Shown: positions 1-8,291 of the stretch, in pieces
Layout: the number at the start of each line of letters is the position of its first letter
Numbering within the stretch: the stretch's first letter is position 1
NCBI GenBank assembly: GCA_964648795.1
Contig: CAZYMB010000010.1
Coordinates: 8,421 to 72,420 of the forward strand
Direction: 5' to 3'
DNA length: 64,000 bases
From: JAHDDW01 sp964648795
GTDB lineage: Bacteria > Actinomycetota > Acidimicrobiia > Acidimicrobiales > SZUA-35
Made by a program: the position numbers and the translations under genes
The notes under the pieces: generated by a model
Seen by the model: the letters and a program-made list of their open reading frames with translations, nothing else
Databases searched by the model: none
Told to the model about the DNA's origin: nothing

Positions 1-231
1 GTCGCCGGCCAAAATCTTTGCAACCTGAAGTGGAACCTTCAAGTGAGCTGATATCTCAGCTACCGAAAGAGGCGAAGTGCACAACTCAGCGATCCGTGCT
101 GACTCGTGAGATAGTTTTGCTTCTTTGCCACTGTCAGTAACCGTTAGCATCTGCTCGATCGTAAGTTCCACCTCCGATCGAGTTCTGCCACCTGTCATTG
201 CGTAGGGTGGTACTCGAAATCCTGAACTCAT
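1..231 (-). CDS. DUF742 protein, N-terminal part (CvnC-like)
   Basis: Only the first 77 residues are inside the window; the gene runs off the left edge. Reading the minus strand from the ATG at 231 gives MSSGFRVPPYAMTGGRTRSE followed by a short winged-helix-like segment (about residues 22-77) rich in LTIEQ, ARIAELC and LSVAEISAHLKVP patterns, typical of DUF742. The ATG overlaps the stop of the roadblock gene (ATGA), so translation is probably coupled. In actinobacterial conservons DUF742 follows the roadblock protein and precedes a small Ras-like GTPase, which would lie outside the window. Its role is known only as part of this kinase/GTPase signalling group. Confidence 0.85.
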   Translation of the reverse strand, partial: MSSGFRVPPYAMTGGRTRSEVELTIEQMLTVTDSGKEAKLSHESARIAELCTSPLSVAEISAHLKVPLQVAKILAGD

Positions 232-653
232 TGCGTAATTGCCGCCTGTAGTTCTGCTCGAAGTTCTGGTGTTAGGGCTTCGCCAGCTTTTTCAACTAGC
301 ACTGCCATCTCGTATGCAACAAGACCTACGTCTGAATCACTCTGCGCCATTACAGCTAGTAGCGAGCCGTCAGAGACGCCTGTTACGAAAAGGAAAGCAT
401 TTTCCATTTCTACGATTACTTCTGTAACTGCTCCGCCACCGAATCGTCCAGCTGCACCATATGCAAGACCAATCAGTCCAGATGATACTGCAGCGAACCT
501 GTCGGTTGCGTCACGGTCAAGTCCTTCAGACTTTGCCAGAGGCAAACCGTCAGATGAAACCACTACGGCTTCATCTACGCCCGGTGTCTGGGAAACAAAG
601 CTGTTAACCAGCCAGTTTAGATTTGTTGCTTGTTCACTCAACGTTGTTGTCAT
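228..653 (-). CDS. Roadblock/LC7 domain protein (CvnB-like)
   Basis: The 141-residue protein is a single roadblock/LC7 domain. It opens with a helix (NLNWLVNSFVSQTPGVDEAV), then the strand pair VVVSSDGLPLAKSEG, the central ATDRFAAVSSGLIGLA helix, and the closing LLAVMAQSDSDVGLVAYEM region, all usual for this fold. Roadblock proteins of this kind act as dimeric partners or GTPase-activating factors of small GTPases. It sits 3 bp after the histidine kinase-like gene and overlaps the DUF742 gene by 4 bp, the standard conservon order. Cytoplasmic; no membrane segment. Family and operon call are firm; the signal it transmits is unknown. Confidence 0.92.
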   Translation of the reverse strand: MTTTLSEQATNLNWLVNSFVSQTPGVDEAVVVSSDGLPLAKSEGLDRDATDRFAAVSSGLIGLAYGAAGRFGGGAVTEVIVEMENAFLFVTGVSDGSLLAVMAQSDSDVGLVAYEMAVLVEKAGEALTPELRAELQAAITQ

Positions 654-656
654 TAG

Positions 657-2276
657 CTATGAACCTCCATTAGTTTCATCTTCGCTTCCCTTTATGCCAT
701 CGCGATATCGGGACAGCATTAATCGGATTTCTTCAGGCTTGCGTCCACTTGCTTTCGCTAGCGGTTGCCCGTCTGGAATGTCTCTGCCTTCACTAACTGG
801 CGCAGAAGTACCCTTTGTACGCTTGGTTAGCTTGGTAGGTGCACCTGTATCAGGTGTTCGTAGATTATCTAGTCCCTTGTCGAACTCTTCGCCAGTTGGA
901 ACCGCTTCAGCAAGCTTCTGAGGCTTAGTGTCTGGGGCTTTAACTGTTTCTACAGGCTTGTCGGCTTTGGCTGGTGTCTTCGCTCCTGGAGCATCCTTAG
1001 TTGGAGCTTGTCCTCGTCGAGCTGACAACTTCTCGCCACCCTTGACGACCTTAGCCTTTTTAGCGCTGGCTTTCTCTCCGCTCTTAGAGCCAGCAAGAGT
1101 TCCACCCTCTAGTCCCTTTAGGGCAGACAGTGTGGCGGTCGTATCCGACTTGAGAGCAGCTCGACCAGTTGGGTCATCGGCTTGAGCATCAGACGGTGCT
1201 GGAGCTGGAGCGGTAAGTCCTGCGCCAGCTTCGGCAGGAGCGTTGCTATTTCCAGCGGCATCAACAAGAAGATATTTTGGAATGCGCACTATTGCGGAAA
1301 CACCAGATCCTGGGGTTGTGTGCAATGTTGCTTTCATTCCAAGGCGTTGAGCCAGTCGGCCAATTACTCGGAAACCAAGTGAACGGCTAAGACCGAGATC
1401 AAGTTCAGGTGGGTTCTCAAGAATATCGTTGGATAGTTCTAGTTGGTTCTCTGACATTCCAGTACCGTGATCGATTACGTTGATTACGTAGTCGTCATCG
1501 ATAGTGAACTTAGCTGTAACTTCTACAGACTTGTCTGGTGGTGAGAAGTTAGTAGCGTTCTCAATTAGCTCGGCAAGTAAGTGTGCCAAGTCAACTGCTG
1601 CGTTAGCTGAAACAAACGAATCCTTCTCTGTAGTAACAGACAGATTCTGGTAGTTCTCAACTTCACCTGCAGCTACTCGTAGTACGTCAGATACTAGAAC
1701 TGGCGCTCCACGTCGCTTTGGTGCTTCAGCGTCTGCTAGTACAAGAAGACTTTCTGAGTTACGTCGCATGCGAGTTGCTAGATGGTCAACCACGAATAGT
1801 TGTTCTAGAGTTTCAGGGTTTTCTTCAGAGCTCTCTAGACCATCAAGTACTTCTACCTGGCGGTCTACCAAAGTCTGGTTGCGACGAGCCAAGTTGACTA
1901 CGATTTCTTGAATACCCTGCTTGATGGCAGAACGATTACGGTCTTTGGTGTCGTTTGCGTTATCTCGAATTTGGTCAATAGCGTTACCCATAGGAGTGTT
2001 CTTGCCATAGCCCTGGATCTGTTTGTATTCTCCGCCATCTGCGATTGATAGTGCATTTGCTTCTACAGTGCGCATCGCTTTTGCTTCAGCGCTAACAATT
2101 TGGTAGGCAGCGAAGACTGCGATTAGCAGTCCGACGATTCCGAATATTGGAACGGATGAATCAAAAATTGTTACTTCAAGGAGTATCGCTACAGCGCCTA
2201 ACAACGGCAATAGCATGATCAGGAGCATCTTCTTCTTAAAGTCCATGCCCTCTATTGGTCTCAGCAGCTCATTCAT
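657..2276 (-). CDS. Membrane sensor histidine kinase-like ATPase (CvnA-like)
   Basis: The 539-residue protein begins with two membrane helices (about 16-36 and 43-62) joined by a very short external loop, so it has almost no periplasmic sensor domain. A helical region follows, with a DHLATRMRR segment (His165) in the place of the dimerisation box. The HATPase_c domain (about 225-335) has an N-box LAELIENATNFSPP, a G1 box DHGTGM and a G2-like GSGVSAIVRIP. Residues 340-539 are a low-complexity Ala/Pro/Lys tail, common in actinobacterial nitrate/nitrite-sensor-like kinases of conservons. It is the first gene of the kinase-roadblock-DUF742 operon. Whether it autophosphorylates is uncertain; many members are non-classical. 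Confidence 0.88.
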   Translation of the reverse strand: MNELLRPIEGMDFKKKMLLIMLLPLLGAVAILLEVTIFDSSVPIFGIVGLLIAVFAAYQIVSAEAKAMRTVEANALSIADGGEYKQIQGYGKNTPMGNAIDQIRDNANDTKDRNRSAIKQGIQEIVVNLARRNQTLVDRQVEVLDGLESSEENPETLEQLFVVDHLATRMRRNSESLLVLADAEAPKRRGAPVLVSDVLRVAAGEVENYQNLSVTTEKDSFVSANAAVDLAHLLAELIENATNFSPPDKSVEVTAKFTIDDDYVINVIDHGTGMSENQLELSNDILENPPELDLGLSRSLGFRVIGRLAQRLGMKATLHTTPGSGVSAIVRIPKYLLVDAAGNSNAPAEAGAGLTAPAPAPSDAQADDPTGRAALKSDTTATLSALKGLEGGTLAGSKSGEKASAKKAKVVKGGEKLSARRGQAPTKDAPGAKTPAKADKPVETVKAPDTKPQKLAEAVPTGEEFDKGLDNLRTPDTGAPTKLTKRTKGTSAPVSEGRDIPDGQPLAKASGRKPEEIRLMLSRYRDGIKGSEDETNGGS

Positions 2277-2278
2277 TT

Positions 2279-2305
2279 GGGTTCAACCCTTTGCTAGGTT
2301 ACCTA
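2279..2305. promoter_or_regulatory. Two adjacent inverted repeats in a divergent promoter region
   Basis: The 137-bp gap between the minus-strand kinase operon and the plus-strand DUF4388 gene contains two perfect small dyads: GGGTTCAACCC at 2279-2289, just upstream of the kinase start, and TAGGTTACCTA at 2295-2305. They could be an operator pair controlling the conservon operon. I see no clear sigma-70 promoter to anchor them, so this is a pattern-based suggestion only. Confidence 0.3.
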
Positions 2306-2413
2306 ACCCATATCGACACCTTTGCGGGCGGGTTTAACAATTTTTCGGTAAAGATTGTGGAAGTTTTCGAATTAGTACTGAATTCAGCTTTCAACTATGC
2401 CGAAGACTCCATT

Positions 2414-3121
2414 ATGAGCATTGAGACTGCACAGCAAACAATCGGTGGAAACCTAGGAGAATGGCCGCTGGATCAAATCATTGATTCTCTATCGTCAACC
2501 TCAAAAACAGGCCTTATCCAAATCGGGTCGAGTGAAATATGGTTTGAGTCCGGCTCTATCTATCTAGTACGTACCGAAAGCAGTCCAAATCTGTCCAAGA
2601 CCCTGTACAACGCCGAAGTTGGTACCCTGACAGAAATCGATGACCGCTTTTATTCAGAAGATGAACGTAGCGTTATCGATCAACTAATCGAAGAATACCC
2701 AAGCTCGCAAGACCGGCTAAGACTGGTTATGGATGAATACAACTTGGCCGGACTATTGGAGCTGTTGGTTCCAAGTGATGCCGACTTTGAAATTCAACCC
2801 GAACAAGTTCATAAGCTCGGATCTTCGTTAGCTGCCGACGCTAACACCTTTGTTGGCAAAGCTAAGTACCGACTTCAAATCTGGAAGAAAATTGCGTCTG
2901 CCATATCTGGTGTAGATGCAGTCTTTGCTGTTAATGGAGCTTTACCGGAATCTCAGCCAAGCCGAAATATCTCAGCAGACGAATGGAAGTATTTGTCTCA
3001 AGTTAATGGACACAACACAGTTGAGCAGATTGTGTATGAGACGCAGGAACCAGCATTTCGAGTGTGTACCTCGTTGTACCGACTGCAGCTTGAAGGCTTG
3101 ATCACCGAGAAGGCTGAATAG
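2414..3121 (+). CDS. DUF4388 domain protein
   Basis: About 235 residues from the ATG at 2414. The frame is open further upstream to 2255, but that part overlaps the divergent kinase gene and looks non-coding. Residues about 8-120 match the DUF4388 (PatA-N-terminal-like) pattern: LGEWPLDQIIDSLSSTSKTGLIQIGSS, then a WFESGSIYLVRT strand. The C-terminal third (DEWKYLSQVNGHNTVEQIVY, then FRVCTSLYRLQLEGLI) resembles the winged-helix tail often fused to DUF4388. Cytoplasmic. DUF4388 proteins commonly sit near two-component or GTPase signalling genes, which fits the divergent conservon neighbour. The exact function is unknown. Confidence 0.75.
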   Translation: MSIETAQQTIGGNLGEWPLDQIIDSLSSTSKTGLIQIGSSEIWFESGSIYLVRTESSPNLSKTLYNAEVGTLTEIDDRFYSEDERSVIDQLIEEYPSSQDRLRLVMDEYNLAGLLELLVPSDADFEIQPEQVHKLGSSLAADANTFVGKAKYRLQIWKKIASAISGVDAVFAVNGALPESQPSRNISADEWKYLSQVNGHNTVEQIVYETQEPAFRVCTSLYRLQLEGLITEKAE

Positions 3122-3135
3122 CAAGTAGCTAGGTC

Positions 3136-3141
3136 TAAACT
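3136..3141 (+). promoter_or_regulatory. -10 element, leaderless promoter of the aminopeptidase gene
   Basis: TAAACT is followed by 7 nt and then the GTG start at 3149, the spacing expected if transcription begins on the start codon. No Shine-Dalgarno sequence precedes this GTG. Confidence 0.5.
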
Positions 3142-3148
3142 AAGTAGT

Positions 3149-4390
3149 GTGACCGCCATCGCAACTGATATTGCATCTCTTATTCAAAAGAGCCCTACTG
3201 CTGTCCACGCTGCCAATGTTTTAGCAACTGAATTAGAACTGATTGGGTTTGAGCCACTAGATGCATTTAGCGGTGAACTATCTCCCAACGGACCGTATTA
3301 CTTCCAAGATGCCGGCACAATATTTGCTTGGATCCAAAACACTGAGGCGTCACAAGTCCGAATCGTAGGCACTCACTCTGATTCGCCAGGCTTTCGAATC
3401 AGACCTAACCCGCAAAGAACTGTTGCAGGACTAACTAGTCTGGGTGTCGAAATCTACGGATCTCCCCTCTGGAATTCGTGGTTAGATAGAGATTTAGGTA
3501 TTGCGGGCCAGGTGATTCTGAAAGGCTCTGGAACCCCAGAGCTAAGAACAATAAACATTGACAAGCCGGTCTGCAAAATTCCCCAATTGGCGGTTCACCT
3601 AGATAGATCTGTAAACGCTAAAGGGCTCAACCTCGATCCAGCTAAAGATCTTTCACCCGTACTTCTCGGTGAGCCGGACTTCCTAGCACTAGTCGCAAGG
3701 TACTGCGATGCAGATCCAAGCGAAATCTTAGCCTGGGACCTTGCACCTTATGATTTGGCGTCTCCAGAAATATTTGGCGAACCTAACGCCGGATACCTTT
3801 CGTCTGCTCGAATCGACAATTTGGTTTCAACCTTTGCTGGGCTAAAAGCTTTGACAGCGGTTGGTTCATCAGCTCCAGATTTTGTTCCGCTGCTTTGTGT
3901 GTTCGATCACGAAGAAGTTGGTTCAGGTAGTAACCGTGGAGCCGCTGGGGCTCATTTAAATATGTTGCTTTCAACCGGACTAGCAAACGTTGGCCGTCCT
4001 GGCCCAAAAAGTGATTCCTTGGCTCTCAGCGTGGATTGCGCTCATGCAACTCATCCCGCCCACCTAAGCGCACACGAAACAAATCATGAAGTAGTCATGA
4101 ACGAGGGGGTCGTTATTAAAAGTAACGCCAACCAGAGATACGCTACGTCTATAGCTGGCGAACAGCGCCTAAGAGCTATATGGGGCGACTTTGAGCGGTT
4201 ACAGGTTTACTCTCATCCGAACCATATCCCTTGTGGATCTACCATTGGGCCTGTTTTAGCCCAATCTACTGGAATTGAGACCCTAGACATAGGCGTCGCT
4301 CAGCTAGCCATGCACAGCGTGCGTGAAACCTGTGGAACCAGAGATGTCCAAGACCTAGTTGAGCTACTCAAAGTTTTCTGGGGCGCCTAA
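3149..4390 (+). CDS. M18 family aminopeptidase
   Basis: The 413-residue product is a cytosolic metallo-aminopeptidase of the M18 (aspartyl aminopeptidase/ApeB) family, releasing N-terminal, often acidic, residues with two metal ions. Visible hallmarks: GTHSDSPGFR (about 74-83) with the first metal His and Asp, SARIDN in the middle, CVFDHEEVGSGSNRGA (about 250-265) with metal-binding Asp and the Glu-Glu pair, and the C-terminal AMHSVRETCG with the last metal His. Length is normal for bacterial M18. The GTG start fits a leaderless message with TAAACT 7 nt upstream. It stands alone between the DUF4388 gene and the pyrophosphatase gene. Confidence 0.93.
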   Translation: MTAIATDIASLIQKSPTAVHAANVLATELELIGFEPLDAFSGELSPNGPYYFQDAGTIFAWIQNTEASQVRIVGTHSDSPGFRIRPNPQRTVAGLTSLGVEIYGSPLWNSWLDRDLGIAGQVILKGSGTPELRTINIDKPVCKIPQLAVHLDRSVNAKGLNLDPAKDLSPVLLGEPDFLALVARYCDADPSEILAWDLAPYDLASPEIFGEPNAGYLSSARIDNLVSTFAGLKALTAVGSSAPDFVPLLCVFDHEEVGSGSNRGAAGAHLNMLLSTGLANVGRPGPKSDSLALSVDCAHATHPAHLSAHETNHEVVMNEGVVIKSNANQRYATSIAGEQRLRAIWGDFERLQVYSHPNHIPCGSTIGPVLAQSTGIETLDIGVAQLAMHSVRETCGTRDVQDLVELLKVFWGA

Positions 4391-4479
4391 AATAGGCAAT
4401 CCTGGCGGGATATAGATAAAGTCGCGTTACCCTCAAGTGTTAACTTTATTCACCCCTTAACCATTGAACGGAGAAATAA

Positions 4480-6618
4480 GTGGAAGCAATACCCTATTAT
4501 GCTCTTCTCTCAGCTCTAGCCGGCCTCGTCATCGCCGTCTTCTATTACTTTGATGTAAAGAAGGCAAGCCCCGGAAACGAGCGCATGGTCTTCTTAATGA
4601 CCGAGATCCAGAACGGCGCTAAAGCGTTTCTGAAGCAAGAGTACACATGGGTGACTGCCTTTGTTGTGGTTCTAGCGATCCTTATAGCGATTTTCATTCA
4701 ACCATTTGCTGCTCTGTCTTATGTACTTGGCGCAGTCCTGTCAGCGTTAGCCGGCTACATCGGTATGACAGTAGCGACAATGGCGAATGCCAGAACAACC
4801 GAAGCCGCTAAAGATGGCCCCGGCAAAGCATTGCCAATAGCGTTCCGTGGTGGAGCCGTTATGGGCTTCTCAGTCGCTGGCCTTGCACTTCTAGGTCTGA
4901 TGGGTATCTACATTGTATTTATCGATATCTTTGAAATCGATAACGGGTTCGAGATAATCACAGCGTTCGGTCTAGGTGGAAGCTCTATTGCACTTTTCTC
5001 TCGTGTGGGTGGAGGTATCTTCACTAAAGCCGCTGACGTTGGCGCTGACTTGGTAGGTAAAGTCGAAGCCGGTATCCCAGAAGATGACCCACGCAACCCA
5101 GCTACTATTGCAGACAATGTTGGTGACAACGTCGGCGACGTAGCCGGGATGGGCGCAGACCTTTTCGAGAGTTACGCTGGCTCAATTATCGCGCCTGTTG
5201 CCCTTACCGCCTTTAGTCTCTCTGTTCTTCCTGAACAAGTAACAGATGATGGCTTCTTATCTCTTCTAGTGTTCCCAATGGGTGTTGCCTTTGTGGGAAT
5301 GATTGCTTCAATCGTTGGTTCCTTCTTTGTTAAAGGCGGCAGCTCAACTGACTCAAAGGCGCTTTCAAAGGCCCTGCACATGGGAACGAACGTTGCTATG
5401 GGAATCACAATCGTCGGAACCATTGGTTTGGCTCTTTGGTTATTCAATGACTCAGAACTCTTCCCTAACCAGCTTGGCCTTGCAATCTCTGTTATTGGTG
5501 GACTATTGGTTGGTTGGGCCCTTGGTAAAACTGCCGAGTACTACACCTCAGATCACTTTGGTCCAGTAAAGGCAATCTCTAAGGAGACTGAAACTGGCCC
5601 AGCAACAACAATTCTTAAGGGCATCTCGGTTGGCATGGTAAGTGTCGCTGCATCAGTAGTCTTACTAGTTATCGGTATCGGCGTTGCGTTCTGGGGTGGC
5701 AACTACGCAGTAAGTGAAGCAGCTGTTGGTGCACTCGAGGGTGTTGACGCTAACCGTATCGATTCCTTTGGCGGTATTTATGGTATTGCAGTTGCCGCTA
5801 TTGGTATGTTGGCAACTACTGGTGTAGTTGTTTCTGTTGATGCTTATGGTCCTATCGCAGACAATGCCGGTGGTATTGCCGAAATGGCCGAGCTTGACCC
5901 AGAAGTACGCGAAGTTACAGACGCTCTTGACTCGCTTGGTAACACAACCGCCGCTATCGCGAAGGGGTTCGCAGTTGGTTCTGCTGCTCTAACAGCTTTA
6001 GCACTGTTTAAATCTTTCGAATTCGCTGTGCTTGAAGCATCCGGTGAAGCCCTTTCACTAGATATTGGTAATGTTGCTGTATTCAGTGGACTGTTCTTAG
6101 GAGCGATGCTTCCATTCTTGTTTGCAGCTTTAACGATCGATGCTGTTGGTCGTGCAGCTTCGGCGATGATCGTCGAAGTTCGCCGTCAGTTCGCTGAGAT
6201 TCCTGGTTTACGCGAAGGTAAACCTGGAGTTAACCCAGATTCTGCACGCTGTGTAGCTATCTCAACTAATGCATCGCTCAAGGAAATGGTAATCCCTGGT
6301 GGCATCGCAATTGTTGTCCCATTAATTATTGGCTTTATCTCAGTTGACGCACTAGGTGGTTTCCTAGCTGGTGCGCTGGTTACTGGTTTTGCTCTAGCGA
6401 TCTTCATGGCTAACGCTGGTGGAGCCTGGGACAACGCTAAAAAGTACATTGAGTCTGGGGCCAACGGTGGCAAAGGTTCTGATAATCACAAAGCAGCTGT
6501 TGTCGGTGACACTGTTGGTGACCCGTTCAAAGATACATCAGGTCCTGCAATGAATATTTTGATCAAGGTTATGACTATTGTGAGCCTTGTCTTTGCTTCA
6601 GCTTTCGTAGGGTTATAA
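4480..6618 (+). CDS. hppA: Membrane-bound ion-translocating pyrophosphatase
   Basis: The 712-residue integral membrane protein couples pyrophosphate hydrolysis to proton or sodium export. It has about 16 hydrophobic helices. The pyrophosphate site shows DVGADLVGKVE, the acidic DNVGDNVGDVAGMGADLFESY region and the C-terminal GDTVGDPFKDTSGPAMN motif, all intact. The GNTTAA sequence (Ala rather than Lys after GNTT) is the mark of the K+-dependent subfamily, so the enzyme probably needs K+; whether it moves H+, Na+ or both cannot be decided by eye. The GTG start at 4480 has a CGGAGA ribosome-binding site a few bases upstream. Monocistronic. It would recover energy from biosynthetic PPi. Confidence 0.97.
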   Translation: MEAIPYYALLSALAGLVIAVFYYFDVKKASPGNERMVFLMTEIQNGAKAFLKQEYTWVTAFVVVLAILIAIFIQPFAALSYVLGAVLSALAGYIGMTVATMANARTTEAAKDGPGKALPIAFRGGAVMGFSVAGLALLGLMGIYIVFIDIFEIDNGFEIITAFGLGGSSIALFSRVGGGIFTKAADVGADLVGKVEAGIPEDDPRNPATIADNVGDNVGDVAGMGADLFESYAGSIIAPVALTAFSLSVLPEQVTDDGFLSLLVFPMGVAFVGMIASIVGSFFVKGGSSTDSKALSKALHMGTNVAMGITIVGTIGLALWLFNDSELFPNQLGLAISVIGGLLVGWALGKTAEYYTSDHFGPVKAISKETETGPATTILKGISVGMVSVAASVVLLVIGIGVAFWGGNYAVSEAAVGALEGVDANRIDSFGGIYGIAVAAIGMLATTGVVVSVDAYGPIADNAGGIAEMAELDPEVREVTDALDSLGNTTAAIAKGFAVGSAALTALALFKSFEFAVLEASGEALSLDIGNVAVFSGLFLGAMLPFLFAALTIDAVGRAASAMIVEVRRQFAEIPGLREGKPGVNPDSARCVAISTNASLKEMVIPGGIAIVVPLIIGFISVDALGGFLAGALVTGFALAIFMANAGGAWDNAKKYIESGANGGKGSDNHKAAVVGDTVGDPFKDTSGPAMNILIKVMTIVSLVFASAFVGL

Positions 6619-6647
6619 CTCCATAGGCATTAAGGTCTCCAAGCTGA

Positions 6648-6653
6648 TATATT
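6648..6653 (+). promoter_or_regulatory. -10 element, leaderless promoter of the metallopeptidase gene
   Basis: TATATT lies 6 nt before the GTG at 6660, with no ribosome-binding site. This favours 6660 over the in-frame TTG at 6657 as the start. Confidence 0.5.
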
Positions 6654-6659
6654 GCCTTG

Positions 6660-7541
6660 GTGGTTAGATACGATGCATCGGGAGTTAATAAAGGTCGACA
6701 ATATGTCCGCCGCAAAGGCCCAGCCGGCGCTGCAGTAGCCGGTGGTGGCGGAATACTCGTCCTAATCTTAAGCCTATTTTTCGGAGTAGACCTTGGTGGA
6801 GTTACAGGCGGCGGCAGTGCTGCTCCCAGTGGTGTCGTAGATGAAGATGTTTGTGATGACGGCGAGATCGAAGGCTTCATGTGCTTTCTTATGGGCGATC
6901 TGAATGAAACTTGGTCTGCTGAGTTCGCTGACTTTGGAGCAACGTATGAACCAGCGTTTCTTAACATCTTTACTGGCTCAGTTTCGACCAATGGCTGTGG
7001 AACAGCATCAAGTGAGGTCGGCCCTTTCTACTGCCCTGCTCCACAAGACCGCCAGGTTTATATTGATCTTGATTTCTTCAACGACTTGGCTGGCAGGGAC
7101 TTCGGAGCCCCCGGAGACTTTGCGCAAGCCTATGTAGTTGCGCACGAAGTTGGCCATCATGTAGCAACTCTCGTTGGTGATGCAGACTTTATTCGTTCTG
7201 AGCAAGCAGCGGACCCAAGTCGCTCCAATGAGCTACAAGTTCTTCTTGAGCTTCAAGCAGACTGCTATGCAGGGGTCTGGGCTAACTCTGCTAGCCAGAG
7301 GATAGTTCCGTCAAGTGGGCTACCAATAATTGAGCCAAACGATATCGAAGAGGGCCTTGCCGCAGCGGAAGCTGTTGGTGATGACCGAATACAAATAGCT
7401 CGTACTGGTGAGACTGACCCTCATGATTGGACGCATGGCTCGTCTAGCCAGCGTCAGACTGCGTTTCGTCAAGGACTGCTCGGTGGCGGCGCAGACTCAT
7501 GCACCTTCGATCTAATTCAACAAGTTACTGAGTTGGCGTAG
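6660..7541 (+). CDS. Neutral zinc metallopeptidase (YpfJ-like), membrane-anchored
   Basis: About 293 residues. A basic, flexible N-terminus is followed by one membrane helix (about 25-43, GGGILVLILSLFFG) and an external domain. The catalytic zinc site is HEVGHH (about 162-167), preceded by YVVA and followed downstream by the LLELQADCYAGVWA helix carrying the third ligand region, as in the YpfJ/KPN_02809 family. Cys residues in DVCDDGE, MCFLM, GCGTA and FYCPAP may form external disulfides. Its 3' end overlaps the convergent lipoprotein gene by 17 bp. Natural substrates of this family are not established. Confidence 0.9.
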   Translation: MVRYDASGVNKGRQYVRRKGPAGAAVAGGGGILVLILSLFFGVDLGGVTGGGSAAPSGVVDEDVCDDGEIEGFMCFLMGDLNETWSAEFADFGATYEPAFLNIFTGSVSTNGCGTASSEVGPFYCPAPQDRQVYIDLDFFNDLAGRDFGAPGDFAQAYVVAHEVGHHVATLVGDADFIRSEQAADPSRSNELQVLLELQADCYAGVWANSASQRIVPSSGLPIIEPNDIEEGLAAAEAVGDDRIQIARTGETDPHDWTHGSSSQRQTAFRQGLLGGGADSCTFDLIQQVTELA

Positions 7542-7863
7542 CCCCGCAAGTAAGGCGTAATTCCATTACTATTTCGTTAGTTAACTCAATCTCAGTTGAG
7601 AGGACTTCTGCATTATTGAAATCCTCTGCCAAACCGTCCAATGTTGTGTCAGAAAGGTCGGTATCAAGAAGCCCTATTGCGATACAGCGAGCTATTTCAG
7701 GGGTTAGGTTAGCCCCAGCAACGGTTCCTGCAGAGCTTTGTATACTTGTCGCCAAGGCATCGACGGTTGGCCGGCTTGCACATGCAGAGACCACTAGAGC
7801 CAGTACCCCAATGCTCAATAAGGCTCTCCTCGAAGCTTTAGTCCCCTGTTTACTAGCCTTCAT
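7525..7863 (-). CDS. Small putative lipoprotein, unknown function
   Basis: About 112 residues from the ATG at 7863 (an upstream TTG at 7881 is also in frame). The basic start MKASKQGTKASRR, the hydrophobic LLSIGVLALVV and the lipobox VSAC predict a lipoprotein signal peptide with Cys about 30 as the lipidated residue. The mature part is small, acidic and helical, with two more Cys (ARCIAIG and RLTCGAT) that could pair. It resembles small DUF-type actinobacterial lipoproteins, but I do not recognise a named family. The gene ends inside the last 17 bp of the convergent metallopeptidase gene. Confidence 0.65.
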   Translation of the reverse strand: MKASKQGTKASRRALLSIGVLALVVSACASRPTVDALATSIQSSAGTVAGANLTPEIARCIAIGLLDTDLSDTTLDGLAEDFNNAEVLSTEIELTNEIVMELRLTCGATPTQ

Positions 7864-7937
7864 CGCCTTAGAGGTTAACAAAATAGCTGCGTTGGCCTAT
7901 TGATTGCGTCAAAAGTTATTGTGGCAGCCAATTCCGC

Positions 7938-7943
7938 TATAAT
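7938..7943 (+). promoter_or_regulatory. -10 box (TATAAT) for the 7971 gene
   Basis: A perfect TATAAT lies 27 bp upstream of the ATG at 7971. The leader carries a strong AAAGGAG ribosome-binding site. The -35 region is weak (GTTATT at 17 bp spacing). Confidence 0.6.
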
Positions 7944-7970
7944 CTAAGAGGCGTAACAAAGGAGCGGATA

Positions 7971-8291
7971 ATGATCCTGCAAACTACCGATCCAGAGACA
8001 CTACTACGGGAACTGTCTCCCGGTGACCCCGATACTGCGACTACGCGGCTTGACCTGGAGTCAACGGCGACACAGTTGATTGACTTCTTGTTCATAGCTG
8101 GTCTATTTGTTGCGGTTGCAGCGCTAATTATTTTGGCGATCAGAATCATGTTTGCCCGAGCAACTGGCGACATAGCGGGAGCAAAAGCTAGCTCTAACGG
8201 AATCTTCTGGGTACTCGGTGGGGTAATCCTAATTCTTCTAGCTCCAACATTGGTACTAGTTGTCTGGGAAGCGTTCGGCGGAACTACCTAA
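7971..8291 (+). CDS. VirB2/TrbC-like two-helix membrane protein
   Basis: The 106-residue protein has a polar N-terminus (about 1-35) and two membrane helices (about 37-60, FLFIAGLFVAVAALIILAIR, and about 78-100), separated by a small polar loop with Gly/Ala. This is the architecture of VirB2/TrbC conjugative pilin subunits, and its second helix resembles those of three more such proteins at 16891-17886 (pattern VLGG-hydrophobic). It lies at the far end of the conjugation-like operon, convergent with the ferric reductase-like gene and overlapping it by 4 bp. The start is supported by AAAGGAG. The pilin role is an inference from shape and context. Confidence 0.65.
   Translation: MILQTTDPETLLRELSPGDPDTATTRLDLESTATQLIDFLFIAGLFVAVAALIILAIRIMFARATGDIAGAKASSNGIFWVLGGVILILLAPTLVLVVWEAFGGTT

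Noticed and set aside
2255..2413. N-terminal extension of the DUF4388 protein
   Set aside because: It would overlap the kinase gene and cross the divergent promoter region; the translated segment is not like the family.
5172..5447. Open frame on the minus strand inside hppA
   Set aside because: It is a shadow of the strongly supported pyrophosphatase frame, with no start signal or family match.
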